In this document: positions 7,027-16,940 of the stretch, piece after piece
Layout of the letters: each line of letters starts with the position of its first letter
How positions within the stretch are numbered: the stretch's first letter is position 1
Translations under genes and position numbers: made by a program
The notes under the pieces: model-generated
Seen by the model: only the letters and a program-made list of their open reading frames with translations
Databases searched by the model: none
What the model was told of the DNA's origin: nothing
Origin: Bacillota bacterium
Lineage (GTDB): Bacteria; Bacillota; Clostridia; DSM-8532
NCBI GenBank assembly: GCA_023459915.1
Contig: JAEWSN010000172.1
Span: 1 to 17,303, forward strand
Direction of reading: 5' to 3'
Length of the DNA: 17,303 bases

Positions 7027-8460
7027 TCACAAACAGGGGCGACGAATCATCGCGCCGGCCGGAACCGGCGCGGAGAGCACCGCAAACACCGGCATCTGGG
7101 GATGCGGCGCGGCATCGATTCCAACGCCCGCCTCGTCCCGCATGTCCAGAACTTCCAGTGGCACCGCCGGCCCGATGGGACACAGGCATTCGAGCTTGTC
7201 GGTCTGCCGGAAGTGGTTGCGCTGTTCCAGCCGCACACGCCAGCCGGGAACGGTGCAGCCTTCGGCCGTCTGCACGGCAACGGGTTCGCAAACCGCGTCC
7301 TCCGGCACCACCGCGACAAAATCCGCCGTGCGGTCATAGCCGCCGCGATCTGTCCGCTGCGCCGTTTCTCCAGGTTGTCCAAAGAGAAAGCCGGTGGTGA
7401 AGCCGCGGTTGCTGACGGACGCGAGTTCCCGATCCCAGCGAACCAGATCCGCTTCGTCCCAGGTGCCCGCCCAGGCGGCGTCAATGGCCTCCCGATAGGC
7501 CTTGACCACGGTGGCCGCGTAAAACGCGCTTTTCATGCGGCCTTCAATCTTGAAGCTGCCAATGCCGGCAGCCATGAGCGCCGGCAGGTGCCGAATGAGA
7601 CACAGATCCCTGGAGTTGTACAGATAGGTGCCGCGTTCATCCTGTTCCACAGGGAACACCTCCCCGTCGCGCCTGGCCTCCGAAATCCTGTACGACCAGC
7701 GGCAGGGTTGGGCGCAATCCCCGCGGTTCGCGTCCCGGCCTGTCATGGTGAGGCTCATGAAGCAGCGGCCCGAATAGGCCATGCACATGGCGCCGTGCAC
7801 AAAGGCTTCCAGTTCCAGTGTCTGCGGGGTGTTGGCGCGCATCAGTCCCATTTCGGCAAGCGAAAGCTCCCGGGCCAGCACAATCCGTTTTACGCCGACA
7901 TCATGCCAGAACCGGGCGGACAGATGATTGGTGGTGTTGGCCTGCGTGCTGAGGTGGATGGGCATCCGGGGCCAGTTTGCGCGGATAAGGGAGACAATGC
8001 CGGGGTCCGCCACAATGCAGGCGTCCGGGCCAAGGTCCAGCGCCTGGTCCAGATAGGCCGGCAAATCGGCCACATCCCCGGCATGCGCCAGCAGATTGAC
8101 CGCCAGATACACCTTCCTGCCCAGCCGGTGGGCATACGCGATGCCCTCGGCCATCTCCGCCAGTGTGAAGTTGCCGGCGCCGGCGCGCAGTCCGAACCGG
8201 TCTCCGGCAAGATACACGGCATCCGCGCCAAAGCGCAGGGCCGCGCGCAGCTTCTCCGGGTTGCCGGCGGGCGCGAGCAGCTCCGGCTTCTCCGGCTTCG
8301 CAGGGCTGCCGGCGGGCGCGAGCAGTTCCAGCAGCTCCGGCTTCTCCGGCTTCGCAGGGCTGCCGGCGGGCGTCGCTCCTCCTGTCAGCCCCTCCGGGAG
8401 CGGTTCCTCCGCCTTGCCGGCCGGCATCCGCCCTTCGGGGTTCCGGTCTGTCATGCTCAT
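7027..8460 (-). CDS. U32 family peptidase-like protein, probable tRNA hydroxylation protein (TrhP/YrrO type)
   Basis: A 477-residue member of peptidase family U32. The signature is EAFVHGAMCMAYSGRCFMS (218-236), followed by GDCAQPCR (248-254). Cys226, Cys233, Cys249 and Cys253 are the four conserved cysteines likely to hold an iron-sulfur cluster. FKIEGRMKS (303-311) is also typical. TrhP-type members act in 5-hydroxyuridine formation at tRNA wobble position 34 (E. coli YegQ, B. subtilis YrrN/YrrO); the exact subfamily is inference. The family normally begins at PELLAPAGNPEKL, here residue 59. The first 58 residues are a Pro/Gly/Lys-rich extension made partly of tandem copies of that same motif. 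The ATG at 8460 overlaps the mltG stop as ATGA, implying translational coupling, as in the mltG-yrrMNO region of Bacillus. Confidence 0.93.
   Translation of the reverse strand: MSMTDRNPEGRMPAGKAEEPLPEGLTGGATPAGSPAKPEKPELLELLAPAGSPAKPEKPELLAPAGNPEKLRAALRFGADAVYLAGDRFGLRAGAGNFTLAEMAEGIAYAHRLGRKVYLAVNLLAHAGDVADLPAYLDQALDLGPDACIVADPGIVSLIRANWPRMPIHLSTQANTTNHLSARFWHDVGVKRIVLARELSLAEMGLMRANTPQTLELEAFVHGAMCMAYSGRCFMSLTMTGRDANRGDCAQPCRWSYRISEARRDGEVFPVEQDERGTYLYNSRDLCLIRHLPALMAAGIGSFKIEGRMKSAFYAATVVKAYREAIDAAWAGTWDEADLVRWDRELASVSNRGFTTGFLFGQPGETAQRTDRGGYDRTADFVAVVPEDAVCEPVAVQTAEGCTVPGWRVRLEQRNHFRQTDKLECLCPIGPAVPLEVLDMRDEAGVGIDAAPHPQMPVFAVLSAPVPAGAMIRRPCL
8277..8372 (-). repeat. Perfect 42-bp direct repeat at the 5' end of the U32 gene
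   Basis: The 42 bases at 8277-8318 recur without change at 8331-8372, a period of 54 bases or 18 codons. On the protein side both copies read PAGSPAKPEKPELL, at residues 31-44 and 49-62. A third, diverged copy is the family's true N-terminal motif PELLAPAGNPEK. Perfect identity and an in-frame period indicate a recent tandem duplication of the start of the gene. Confidence 0.92.
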
Positions 8461-9599
8461 TGTCCGCTGACCCCATATTTCGACTGATCGTTCAAATGCC
8501 CCTGATAGGTTTCATTGTAGATGTTGGTGCCATCCGGGGTTGCAAAGAAGAACAGGTATGCCGTCTCTTCCGGATACAGGGCCGCCTCGATGGCCTCGCG
8601 CCGCGGCGAGCAGATGGGTCCCGGCGGCAAACCCGGGTGCAGATAGGTGTTGTAGGGACTCTCTATCTCCAAATCCTGGTACAGCACCGTGGTGGTGCGG
8701 CCCTCGCCGGCCATGACACGCGCGTACTGGATGGTGGTGTCCGATTGCAGCAGGGTCATGTCTGTACTGTTGAGCCGGTTGTGGAAGACCGAGGAGATTT
8801 TCTTCAGATCCTCCGGATACAGCGCCTCCATCTCTATCAGGGATGCCAGCGCAACCACCTCGTCCGTGGTCATGCCCAGCTCGGCCGCGCGTTCGCGATC
8901 CTTGTCGGTGTACACCCGGTTGAACTCGTCGAGCAGGCGCAGCACAAGGGTCTCCTCGTCCCAGCCGGCATCGAGCTTGTAGGTGTCCGGATACAGGTAG
9001 CCCTCCAGCGGATAGGTGCGATCGTCGGTGACGGTCAGCTCCTCCTGGAAGGGGAATTGGGTGAGGTGCATGCGGCACAACCGCAGGAATTTCTCCTTGA
9101 TGACGCCTTCCTGTTCCGACAGGTAATCGGCCAGCTCCACCACCGTGAGCCCCTCGGGAATCCGGATGTCCACCGACGGATTCTGCAGCGGCTCGCCGGT
9201 GAGACGCAGCATCAGCGCGTATTCATTCATGTCCTTGGTGACGATGTAACGACCGGCCTTGTACAGCCCGTCGAAGCCGACAAACTTGGAAATGAGACGG
9301 AACCGCGTGGGATCCACCTTGTAACCGGCTTCCTTGAGCAGTTGCGCAATTTGATCCGTGCTCGATCCATAGGGAATGGTGAACTCGGGTCCGCCGCTGT
9401 CCTGCGGGATGGCGGTGGCCTGTGCCGCGCCTTCGGTGATGTAGTTGTATCCCACACGGGAAAAGGACATGACGGCGACCAGGCAGATCAGGATGAACAG
9501 CAGCAGCTTCAGGAAAAAGAAGCTGCGGCGTTTTCGCCGAACCGGTGTGCTGGCCGGCGCGACCGGTCGCCGCGCCGTTTGCGTTCTGTTTCCCTGCAC
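8457..9599 (-). CDS. mltG: Endolytic peptidoglycan transglycosylase MltG (YceG-like)
   Basis: Membrane-anchored lytic transglycosylase that cleaves nascent glycan strands and sets their length. The 380-residue product has a basic cytoplasmic tail (1-26, RRKRR), one membrane segment (about 27-46), a LysM-like region (about 70-140) and the YceG catalytic domain. ASLIE places the catalytic glutamate at 256. Other conserved elements are EGYLYPDTY (199-207), FHNRL (272-276), LQSDTTIQY (284-292) and SPYNTY with PGLPPGPI (314-329). The start is a GTG at 9599, supported by GAGGAG 6 bases upstream. The TGA stop overlaps the next gene's ATG. The 152 bases separating it from typA hold repeats and a hairpin; I found no convincing promoter there, so it may be co-transcribed with typA. 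Confidence 0.96.
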   Translation of the reverse strand: MQGNRTQTARRPVAPASTPVRRKRRSFFFLKLLLFILICLVAVMSFSRVGYNYITEGAAQATAIPQDSGGPEFTIPYGSSTDQIAQLLKEAGYKVDPTRFRLISKFVGFDGLYKAGRYIVTKDMNEYALMLRLTGEPLQNPSVDIRIPEGLTVVELADYLSEQEGVIKEKFLRLCRMHLTQFPFQEELTVTDDRTYPLEGYLYPDTYKLDAGWDEETLVLRLLDEFNRVYTDKDRERAAELGMTTDEVVALASLIEMEALYPEDLKKISSVFHNRLNSTDMTLLQSDTTIQYARVMAGEGRTTTVLYQDLEIESPYNTYLHPGLPPGPICSPRREAIEAALYPEETAYLFFFATPDGTNIYNETYQGHLNDQSKYGVSGQ

Positions 9600-9634
9600 G
9601 ATTGTCTCCTCGCTCCCCAGCGTTCCACCTCACG

Positions 9635-9692
9635 GTTGAACGCCTTATCCCTGCGTTCCGCCTTCCGTTGGAACGTCTTATCCCTGCGCTCC
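9635..9692. repeat. Two imperfect direct repeats, 33-bp period, in the typA-mltG intergenic region
   Basis: GTTGAACGCCTTATCCCTGC (from 9635) and GTTGGAACGTCTTATCCCTG (from 9667) are near copies. The core CTTATCCCTGCG is at 9644-9655 and 9677-9688. A degraded third copy of the end, CAGCGTTCC, lies near 9619. Between units, GCGTTCC (9653-9659) can pair with GGAACGT (9670-9676), so the RNA may form a short hairpin in the mltG leader. Confidence 0.6.
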
Positions 9693-9703
9693 AGCCCGCC
9701 GTG

Positions 9704-9726
9704 CGGGTCACGGGGTGCGTGACCCG
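9704..9726 (-). terminator. Strong stem-loop downstream of typA, possible terminator without T-run
   Basis: A perfect 9-bp stem, CGGGTCACG (9704-9712) and CGTGACCCG (9718-9726), with a 5-nt loop, 25 bases after the typA stop. No T-run follows on the minus strand, so it is not canonical. It could still mark the 3' end of the typA mRNA or stabilise it. Confidence 0.4.
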
Positions 9727-9751
9727 GCGGCTGAGACTATGGAACAGATTG

Positions 9752-11581
<1,830 letters not shown>

Positions 11582-11727
11582 ATTCGCTCCTTGTTGCGGG
11601 CGGCACATGGGCCGCCGGGGAAGTCCGCGGACGGACAAGGTGTTCCGGCCCGTTACCATGCGAATGGACTGCTTGCAGACCCGCGCCGCAACGGTTGCCG
11701 GATGGGGCCAACCGGCCCTGACGCTTC

Positions 11728-11756
11728 ATTTTACCGGACAAGGGTACGGGTGTCAA
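11728..11756 (-). promoter_or_regulatory. Near-consensus sigma-70 promoter for typA
   Basis: On the minus strand, -35 TTGACA (11751-11756) and -10 TAAAAT (11728-11733) are separated by exactly 17 bases. The predicted start near 11721 gives a leader of about 140 bases before the GTG of typA. The leader holds a GTCCGCGGAC palindrome (11623-11632) but no riboswitch I recognise. The promoter lies in the gap after the transglutaminase gene. Confidence 0.85.
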
Positions 11757-11797
11757 ATCCCCGGAACAGGACGCATGGATGACCCGAGCCACCGCCT

Positions 11798-14482
11798 TCA
11801 GATCCGCAGCAGCAGGTGCCGCAGGGGGAGCAGCCGGCGCAACCCAATCTCCCGGACAATCTGGCCCTTGAGCTCCCTGGCCATGCTCCGCACCAGGCGG
11901 ACTTCCGCCGCGGTGGGATCGCCCGCGCCATACCGCACCTTCGAGAAAAGTGCCGACAGGGCCCGGAAGGAGCTTTCCGGGAAATAGTATTCACTGTCCA
12001 CGCGGCGGGAGAACTCAGGCAGGGATTCCCCCTCGCCCAGTGTCACGCCGGCCAGGGCCAGCCAGTCGAGCATGCGCAGGTAGCGGTACACCACCTGGCG
12101 GCGCGGCGGGGTGCGGCCGTGGCGCAACGCCTCCACCAGGCGGGAAGCGCTGTCGACCAACAGCACCAGCAGTGCCAGTGAGCCGAGTATCAGCAACACC
12201 AGGGTTCCCGGCGCCAGCGGCTCCCGAGTCTCCACCGGCGCGACTGGGCCCGGATCGTAGTCACCGAGCTCGCGGTTCTGGCCATACATGCGCATCAGCT
12301 CCTCGAGATCCGGCATGTAGGGGGAATCCATGTATTCGGACATGTCCACCGCGTTCTGGGCCAGGAAGTCCGTGGTGCCGGCAAATCCCGGGGTCGGCTC
12401 GAAGGAGAGCCAGCCGAACCCCTCGAAATAGACCTCCGTCCAGGCGTGGGCATAACGGTTGGTCACCCGGTAGAAATCCTCATCCTCGTTCTTTTCCGGC
12501 AGCACATAGCCTTCCACATATCGCGCGGGGATATCCAGGGTGCGCAGCAGCACCGCCATCGCGGTCGCATAGGAGGTGCAGTAGCCGCTCTGCTGTTCGA
12601 ACAGGAACCAATCGGTGAAATCACGGTCCTCCGGCAGGCGGGGCATCACCAGTGTGTAGGGATACAGCTCGCGCAGCGCGTCACGGACGGCGATTGCCTT
12701 TTCATAGTTCGAATCCAGGCCCGCCGTGAGATCCCGCGCGAACTGCCGGGTCCTGTCTGTCACGGTGACCGGCAGCGTGGTGTACTTGCGGTGCAGCTCG
12801 GCGGCACGCATCTCCAGGGACTGGAGTTGCTGATAAATCGGGGTGTCAAACGGATTGCCGTGCTGGATGACATATGTGGACAAGGCCGCCATATCCGGCT
12901 GCGATATGTTTTCAGTCTCCATCATGTTGGAAACAACGAGCGCCGACGCGGCCGATACCGTTGCGTCGGCCTCCGTCGCGTCTTGCGTGAAGAGGCCCCC
13001 CCATTCCGCCATGCCGACAAGCTGGTTCCACGCCGCAACATAGGCTCTTGCCGCATCGTCATAAAGACCCTTCCGGGACAGGGGCAGCAGATTTTTCAGA
13101 ATTTCGTCGCCATACATGGGCTGGCGGTAGGCCAGGGAATACTGGCTCCCGGAGCCCAGAAAGGCCGGCGCGAGCATGATGCCGCGGTTGTTCTGTGTCA
13201 CGGGCTGCACCCCGCCCTGTGCGTTGCGGATGGGCAGCTCCGTTTTGAGCGGCGCGAACAGGGTGCGCGTGGTCATGCTGCGGTAGGTGATGTCCATCCG
13301 TAGGCTGGGAAACAGCAGGTCGGTGAGTTCTCCGGCCGCGAGTTTCTGTGCGAGCATCCGCTGGGACGCATCCGCAAAGACGGCCCGCCGGGGGATTTCC
13401 GGGAACAGCCTGTCGGTGGGGGATCCGGAGGCTTCCACCGGTTCCGGCATCCCATGGATGAGATCCGGCGGAACCAGCTTGTAAACGGTACCCATTTCAT
13501 CGAGATCGCGCGCGCTTTCCGGATATCCGTCATCCACATAATCAAACCCGGGATCCGCCAGCATCCAGGAAACGCCGGTATAGTTCTGATACGCCGCGCC
13601 GCGCAGATAGGCCCGGCGATCCGCCCGAACCTCCATCACAAATGTATTCGACTGGCGCACACGACCGCCCAACAGATTTTCCCGACCCGCAAACCCCGTG
13701 GCCGACAGGCTGAAAAATTCGGTGTCCGTATGCGTGAACTGCGCCTCGAACCGCGCGTACAGGTCGCTGACCTGCTGTTCAAGCCAGGCCCACCGCAGGG
13801 CGGTGTCCGGCTTCTGGAAGGGCAGGGTCAGCACCAGCGCCAGCAGGGCCACCGGCAACGCCTGGAACATGATGCGGCCCGTACCCGTTTCCGGGTTGTC
13901 CACCGCCTCCCGGCGGCGGCGATCGTGAACGCTGCCGGCATAGGCGCTCACCGCCAGCGGCACGAACAACAGAAACGGCACCAGCGCGCTGTCTCCGGAC
14001 ATTTCATAGGAGAGCAGGATGCAGGCCATCCCATAGCCGACCAGCGGCAGGAAGCGGAATCGCCGTTCATGGAACGCCCAGACCCAGATCGTGGTCAGCG
14101 CGGTCAGCATCAGGATGATGGGCGTCTGAAACATTTCGTGCCTGGTCCCGACCAGGGGCTCGAACCAATACAGCTTCTCGAATGCCTGGAAAAATCCGGT
14201 GCCCCAGACCATGAGCGCCTTGTGCGCCTCGCCCCTGTCGAGCAGCAGAAACAGCAGAAACAGCGCCGCCGGCACCAACAGCACCATGCCGGTGATCCGG
14301 CCGGGCTTCGACCCGGTGAGCAGCCGCAGCACCACATACATGGCCAGGGCGGGCAGCGCGTACTCCCGGAAAGAGACAGGCGATAGCAGGATGTTCGAGA
14401 GCGCGGCCATCATCACCCAGATGAACAGGATGGAAAAAAGCGCGCGCAGCAGGAGATCAACCCATTTTTTCATCTGTTTCAC
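11798..14482 (-). CDS. Membrane-anchored transglutaminase-like protein with C-terminal DUF4129 region
   Basis: About 894 residues. The N-terminal 225 residues hold several hydrophobic segments (first at about 9-33). A large extracytoplasmic region follows, then a transglutaminase core: Cys635 in SGYCTSYATAMAVLLR, His679 in YAHAWTEVY and Glu695 in FEPTPG form the apparent Cys-His-acid triad. A final membrane segment (about 758-777) precedes a DUF4129-like cytoplasmic tail. This is the layout of TgpA-type proteins, which usually travel with MoxR and DUF58 genes and are linked to the envelope; the substrate is unknown. The start is uncertain. GTG at 14482 has GGGGGG 7 bases upstream; ATG at 14473 would remove three residues. 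Either start lies inside the end of the DUF58 gene, implying coupled translation. Confidence 0.92.
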   Translation of the reverse strand: MKQMKKWVDLLLRALFSILFIWVMMAALSNILLSPVSFREYALPALAMYVVLRLLTGSKPGRITGMVLLVPAALFLLFLLLDRGEAHKALMVWGTGFFQAFEKLYWFEPLVGTRHEMFQTPIILMLTALTTIWVWAFHERRFRFLPLVGYGMACILLSYEMSGDSALVPFLLFVPLAVSAYAGSVHDRRRREAVDNPETGTGRIMFQALPVALLALVLTLPFQKPDTALRWAWLEQQVSDLYARFEAQFTHTDTEFFSLSATGFAGRENLLGGRVRQSNTFVMEVRADRRAYLRGAAYQNYTGVSWMLADPGFDYVDDGYPESARDLDEMGTVYKLVPPDLIHGMPEPVEASGSPTDRLFPEIPRRAVFADASQRMLAQKLAAGELTDLLFPSLRMDITYRSMTTRTLFAPLKTELPIRNAQGGVQPVTQNNRGIMLAPAFLGSGSQYSLAYRQPMYGDEILKNLLPLSRKGLYDDAARAYVAAWNQLVGMAEWGGLFTQDATEADATVSAASALVVSNMMETENISQPDMAALSTYVIQHGNPFDTPIYQQLQSLEMRAAELHRKYTTLPVTVTDRTRQFARDLTAGLDSNYEKAIAVRDALRELYPYTLVMPRLPEDRDFTDWFLFEQQSGYCTSYATAMAVLLRTLDIPARYVEGYVLPEKNEDEDFYRVTNRYAHAWTEVYFEGFGWLSFEPTPGFAGTTDFLAQNAVDMSEYMDSPYMPDLEELMRMYGQNRELGDYDPGPVAPVETREPLAPGTLVLLILGSLALLVLLVDSASRLVEALRHGRTPPRRQVVYRYLRMLDWLALAGVTLGEGESLPEFSRRVDSEYYFPESSFRALSALFSKVRYGAGDPTAAEVRLVRSMARELKGQIVREIGLRRLLPLRHLLLRI

Positions 14483-15917
14483 CAGCGCGCCCCCCTTCCG
14501 TCTCCGGTCTCGCGGCCGGTCTTTCCTGTTCGGTCCGCCCCGTGTCCATGGCGTTCGCGGCATTCACCGTGTCCACGGTGTTTGCGGTGTCCACGGTGTT
14601 CGCGGCGTCCACGGTGTTCGCGGCGTCCACGGGCTCCACGGTGTTCACAGCGTCCATGGATTCCATGGTGTCCGCGGCATTCATGGGTTCCACGGTCAGG
14701 CGATGGACACGGATTCCGTGTCTGTCCATCTGTTCGGCGATGCTCCTGTCCGGCGCGCCCGCGGACAGATTTTGCGTGTCCGTCCCCGGCGGCAGCAGGT
14801 AAAAGAGCTCCAGATCGAACCCACGGTGGCGCAGGGCGATGGCTTTTTCAATCAACTCGTTGGTGAGGCGGACGGTGAACAGGAAGACCAGACTGCGGTG
14901 GCGGCCGGTATCCAGAAAATTGTCGAGCAGCTCCTCAAAACGGCCTTCCTGATTGAACTTCACTTCCGACAGCAGTTCGTACGCCTTCTGAAAATCGCCC
15001 GGCGTGATGGCACGCAGCACCACCGGCTCCTCGCGCCAGAAGCACAGGCGCACCGGCAGGGACTGCGCCAGCAGATACTGGGTCTGGGAAACGCATTCCT
15101 CGATGAGACCGTCCTCAAGCAGCAGGGTCCGGCCGGTCTGTTCGGGGGCCGCCGTGACATCAAGCACCAGCAGGATGTCGTTGTCGAGCTCGTTGCGCAT
15201 GTCACGAACCATGGGGGTGCCGACCTTCGCGGTGAGCTTCCAGTGCACCTTGCGCAGGCTGTCGCCCGGCACATACTGCCGGATGTCCACGAGCTCGTCA
15301 TTTCCGGGTTCAAACAGCCCCGCCAGCTCATTGCCCTCCGAAACCATGGCGGCCGGCACGCGGCGATGCGCCTGCAGCCGCACCCGGGGCTTCACCAGAA
15401 TGCTCTTGCGTTCCAGCGGACGGTGCCGCAGAAAAAACAGTCCCAGGAAATCCCTGAACACAATGCTGTCCACGCCGACGCTGTAGCGGCCCCGGTATGG
15501 CAGCGGCATGCCATATTCATAGGTTTTTTTCGCAAAGGGGTGCAGCGAGAGGTGAAGGCTTTTCATGTCACGGCAGAGAATTTGCCCCTCAAGATACATC
15601 GAGATGGCCACATAGGGAATCGGCAACGGACTCTCGTTGGCCAGGATCAGCTGGTACATGGCATTCTCGCCCTTGACGAAAATCCGCTCGTTGAGGGCTT
15701 CGCTGATGCGGAAGGTGAACAGGTTCACCAGCAGCGCAATCAGCGACACCACGGGCAGCAGGGCCACCAGATAGAGCATGGTGTACGAAAGGAACCCGGA
15801 ATAAAACCACGTGTAGAAAAAGCAGGCCAGCAACAGGACGCCCCAGCGCAGCCAGTTTCGCCACAGCAGTTTCTTTTCCTTCGCCGGGAGTGTCCCTCCC
15901 GGATCGATCACGCCCAT
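14457..15917 (-). CDS. DUF58 domain protein with two N-terminal membrane segments and a repeat tail
   Basis: A 486-residue protein. Two hydrophobic segments (about 23-39 and 45-67) anchor it. The DUF58 core is EPGNDELVDIRQYVPGDSLR (203-222) plus KVHWKLTAKVG (223-233). A von Willebrand A-like fold follows, but the usual DxSxS metal site is replaced by LDVTAAPE (252-258), so metal binding is doubtful. Residues 412-459 are a low-complexity tail rich in NTVDA units, encoded by a 9-bp tandem repeat. DUF58 proteins form functional units with MoxR ATPases in envelope or protein-complex maturation; a precise role is not known. ATG at 15917 has GGGGG 4 bases upstream. The stop lies inside the next gene. 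The moxR stop is 75 bases upstream, across a cluster of palindromes. Confidence 0.92.
   Translation of the reverse strand: MGVIDPGGTLPAKEKKLLWRNWLRWGVLLLACFFYTWFYSGFLSYTMLYLVALLPVVSLIALLVNLFTFRISEALNERIFVKGENAMYQLILANESPLPIPYVAISMYLEGQILCRDMKSLHLSLHPFAKKTYEYGMPLPYRGRYSVGVDSIVFRDFLGLFFLRHRPLERKSILVKPRVRLQAHRRVPAAMVSEGNELAGLFEPGNDELVDIRQYVPGDSLRKVHWKLTAKVGTPMVRDMRNELDNDILLVLDVTAAPEQTGRTLLLEDGLIEECVSQTQYLLAQSLPVRLCFWREEPVVLRAITPGDFQKAYELLSEVKFNQEGRFEELLDNFLDTGRHRSLVFLFTVRLTNELIEKAIALRHRGFDLELFYLLPPGTDTQNLSAGAPDRSIAEQMDRHGIRVHRLTVEPMNAADTMESMDAVNTVEPVDAANTVDAANTVDTANTVDTVNAANAMDTGRTEQERPAARPETEGGRAGETDEKMG
14542..14694 (-). repeat. 9-bp minisatellite, 17 units, in the DUF58 gene
   Basis: Seventeen consecutive 9-base units run from 14542 to 14694 on the + strand, drifting around GTGTTCGCG and GCGTCCACG, which alternate as an 18-bp super-unit in the best-kept part (14587-14631). 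The period is three codons, so length changes keep the frame. The encoded tail reads as NTV-DAA-type units. The region is likely to vary in copy number between strains. Confidence 0.92.
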
Positions 15918-15929
15918 GTGTCCCCCATG

Positions 15930-15993
15930 TGACGGTACCAGGTACCGTCATGAAACTGTAACATATTACAGCAATGTTGCGGTACCAGGTACC
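15930..15993. repeat. Cluster of three palindromes between moxR and the DUF58 gene
   Basis: First, 10-bp arms TGACGGTACC (15930-15939) and GGTACCGTCA (15941-15950) around one A. Second, CTGTAA and TTACAG around a CATA centre, starting about 15955. Third, GGTACC, A, GGTACC (15981-15993), which reaches the last bases of moxR. The 13-mer GGTACCAGGTACC therefore occurs twice, 47 bases apart. No T-run is present, so a terminator is unlikely. Options are an operator array, an mRNA-processing structure inside the operon, or a REP-type repeat pair. Confidence 0.75.
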
Positions 15994-16934
15994 TATTTCG
16001 TCACGGGAATGCGGCGGTGCGAAACAATCTCCGCGATCACCTGCTCGGCCGTGACACGCCGGATGCGCGCCTCCTGCCGCAGGGTGAGCCGGTGGGACAG
16101 CACCGGCACCGCCAGATCACGGATGTCCTCGGGCACCACATAGTCCCGGCCTTCATAGCAGGCCGCCGCCTGCGCGGCCCGGAACAGGCTCAGCGAGGCA
16201 CGCGGGCTGCACCCGAGCATCACATGCTCATGACTGCGGGTGGCGCTGATGATATCCACGATGTATCCGGCCAGACTCTGGTCCACCCGAACCGTCCGGA
16301 TGGTCTGCTTGAGCGCGAGCAGCTGTTCGCTGTCGGCCACGGGCATGAGGGTGGCCAGCGGACTCTTCTCCTGGAACCGGTACAGGATGCCCACCTCGTC
16401 GGTCCGGTCGGGGTATCCCATGGAAATTTTCATGAGGAACCGGTCCAGCTGCGCTTCCGGCAGCGGATAGGTTCCCATGTATTCCACCGGGTTCTGGGTG
16501 GCGATGACCATGAACGGATCCGGCACCTTGTAGGTCTTCCCGTCCACCGTCACCTGACGTTCCTCCATGACTTCGAGCATGGAGGCCTGCGTTTTCGGAG
16601 ACGTGCGGTTGATCTCGTCCGCCAGGATGACATGGCTCATGATGCTGCCCTTGCGGAAATCGAACTCCCCGGTTTTGGGATTGAACACGGAAAAGCCGGT
16701 GATGTCCGACGGCAGAATATCCGGCGTGAATTGGATGCGGTTGAAGGACAGGCTGACCGATTTGGCCATGGCAAAAGCCAGGGTGGTTTTGCCGATGCCG
16801 GGCACATCCTCCACCAGTACGTGTCCGGAGGCCGCCAGGGCCAGCACCATGAGTCGGGAGGCGGATTCCTTGCCGACAAGCACCTGACCGATGTTGTCGA
16901 CGATCCGTTTCATCAGTTCACTGGATTCACTCAT
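15993..16934 (-). CDS. MoxR-type AAA+ ATPase
   Basis: A 313-residue soluble AAA+ ATPase of the MoxR family, thought to act as a chaperone in assembly or activation of other proteins. Motifs: Walker A VPGIGKTT (44-51), Walker B VILADEINR (102-110), sensor 1 ATQNPVE (145-151), the arginine-finger region PEAQLDRF (159-166) and SPRAS near residue 245. The C-terminal lid includes YVVPEDIRDLAVPVLSHRL. The following DUF58 and transglutaminase genes are the usual MoxR partners, supporting a shared operon. The ATG at 16934 is chosen. A TTG at 16940 is closer to the AGGAAAGGA site and cannot be excluded; it would add two residues. Confidence 0.96.
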   Translation of the reverse strand: MSESSELMKRIVDNIGQVLVGKESASRLMVLALAASGHVLVEDVPGIGKTTLAFAMAKSVSLSFNRIQFTPDILPSDITGFSVFNPKTGEFDFRKGSIMSHVILADEINRTSPKTQASMLEVMEERQVTVDGKTYKVPDPFMVIATQNPVEYMGTYPLPEAQLDRFLMKISMGYPDRTDEVGILYRFQEKSPLATLMPVADSEQLLALKQTIRTVRVDQSLAGYIVDIISATRSHEHVMLGCSPRASLSLFRAAQAAACYEGRDYVVPEDIRDLAVPVLSHRLTLRQEARIRRVTAEQVIAEIVSHRRIPVTK

Positions 16935-16940
16935 GCGCAA

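Noticed and set aside
7102..9722. Two long + strand open frames (7102-8487 and 8460-9722)
   Set aside because: Both are antisense to the U32 gene and mltG, which carry clear family motifs and ribosome binding sites.
11582..11659. N-terminal extension of TypA by 26 residues
   Set aside because: The extension resembles no TypA, lies in the mRNA leader, and the GTG at 11581 has a good AAGGAG site.
14542..14694. CRISPR array
   Set aside because: The 9-bp units are contiguous with no spacers and lie in frame within a coding sequence.
14199..15932. A 577-codon + strand open frame with GVHGVRGVHG-like repeats
   Set aside because: It is antisense to the DUF58 and transglutaminase genes; its striking repeats are only the minus-strand minisatellite read backwards.
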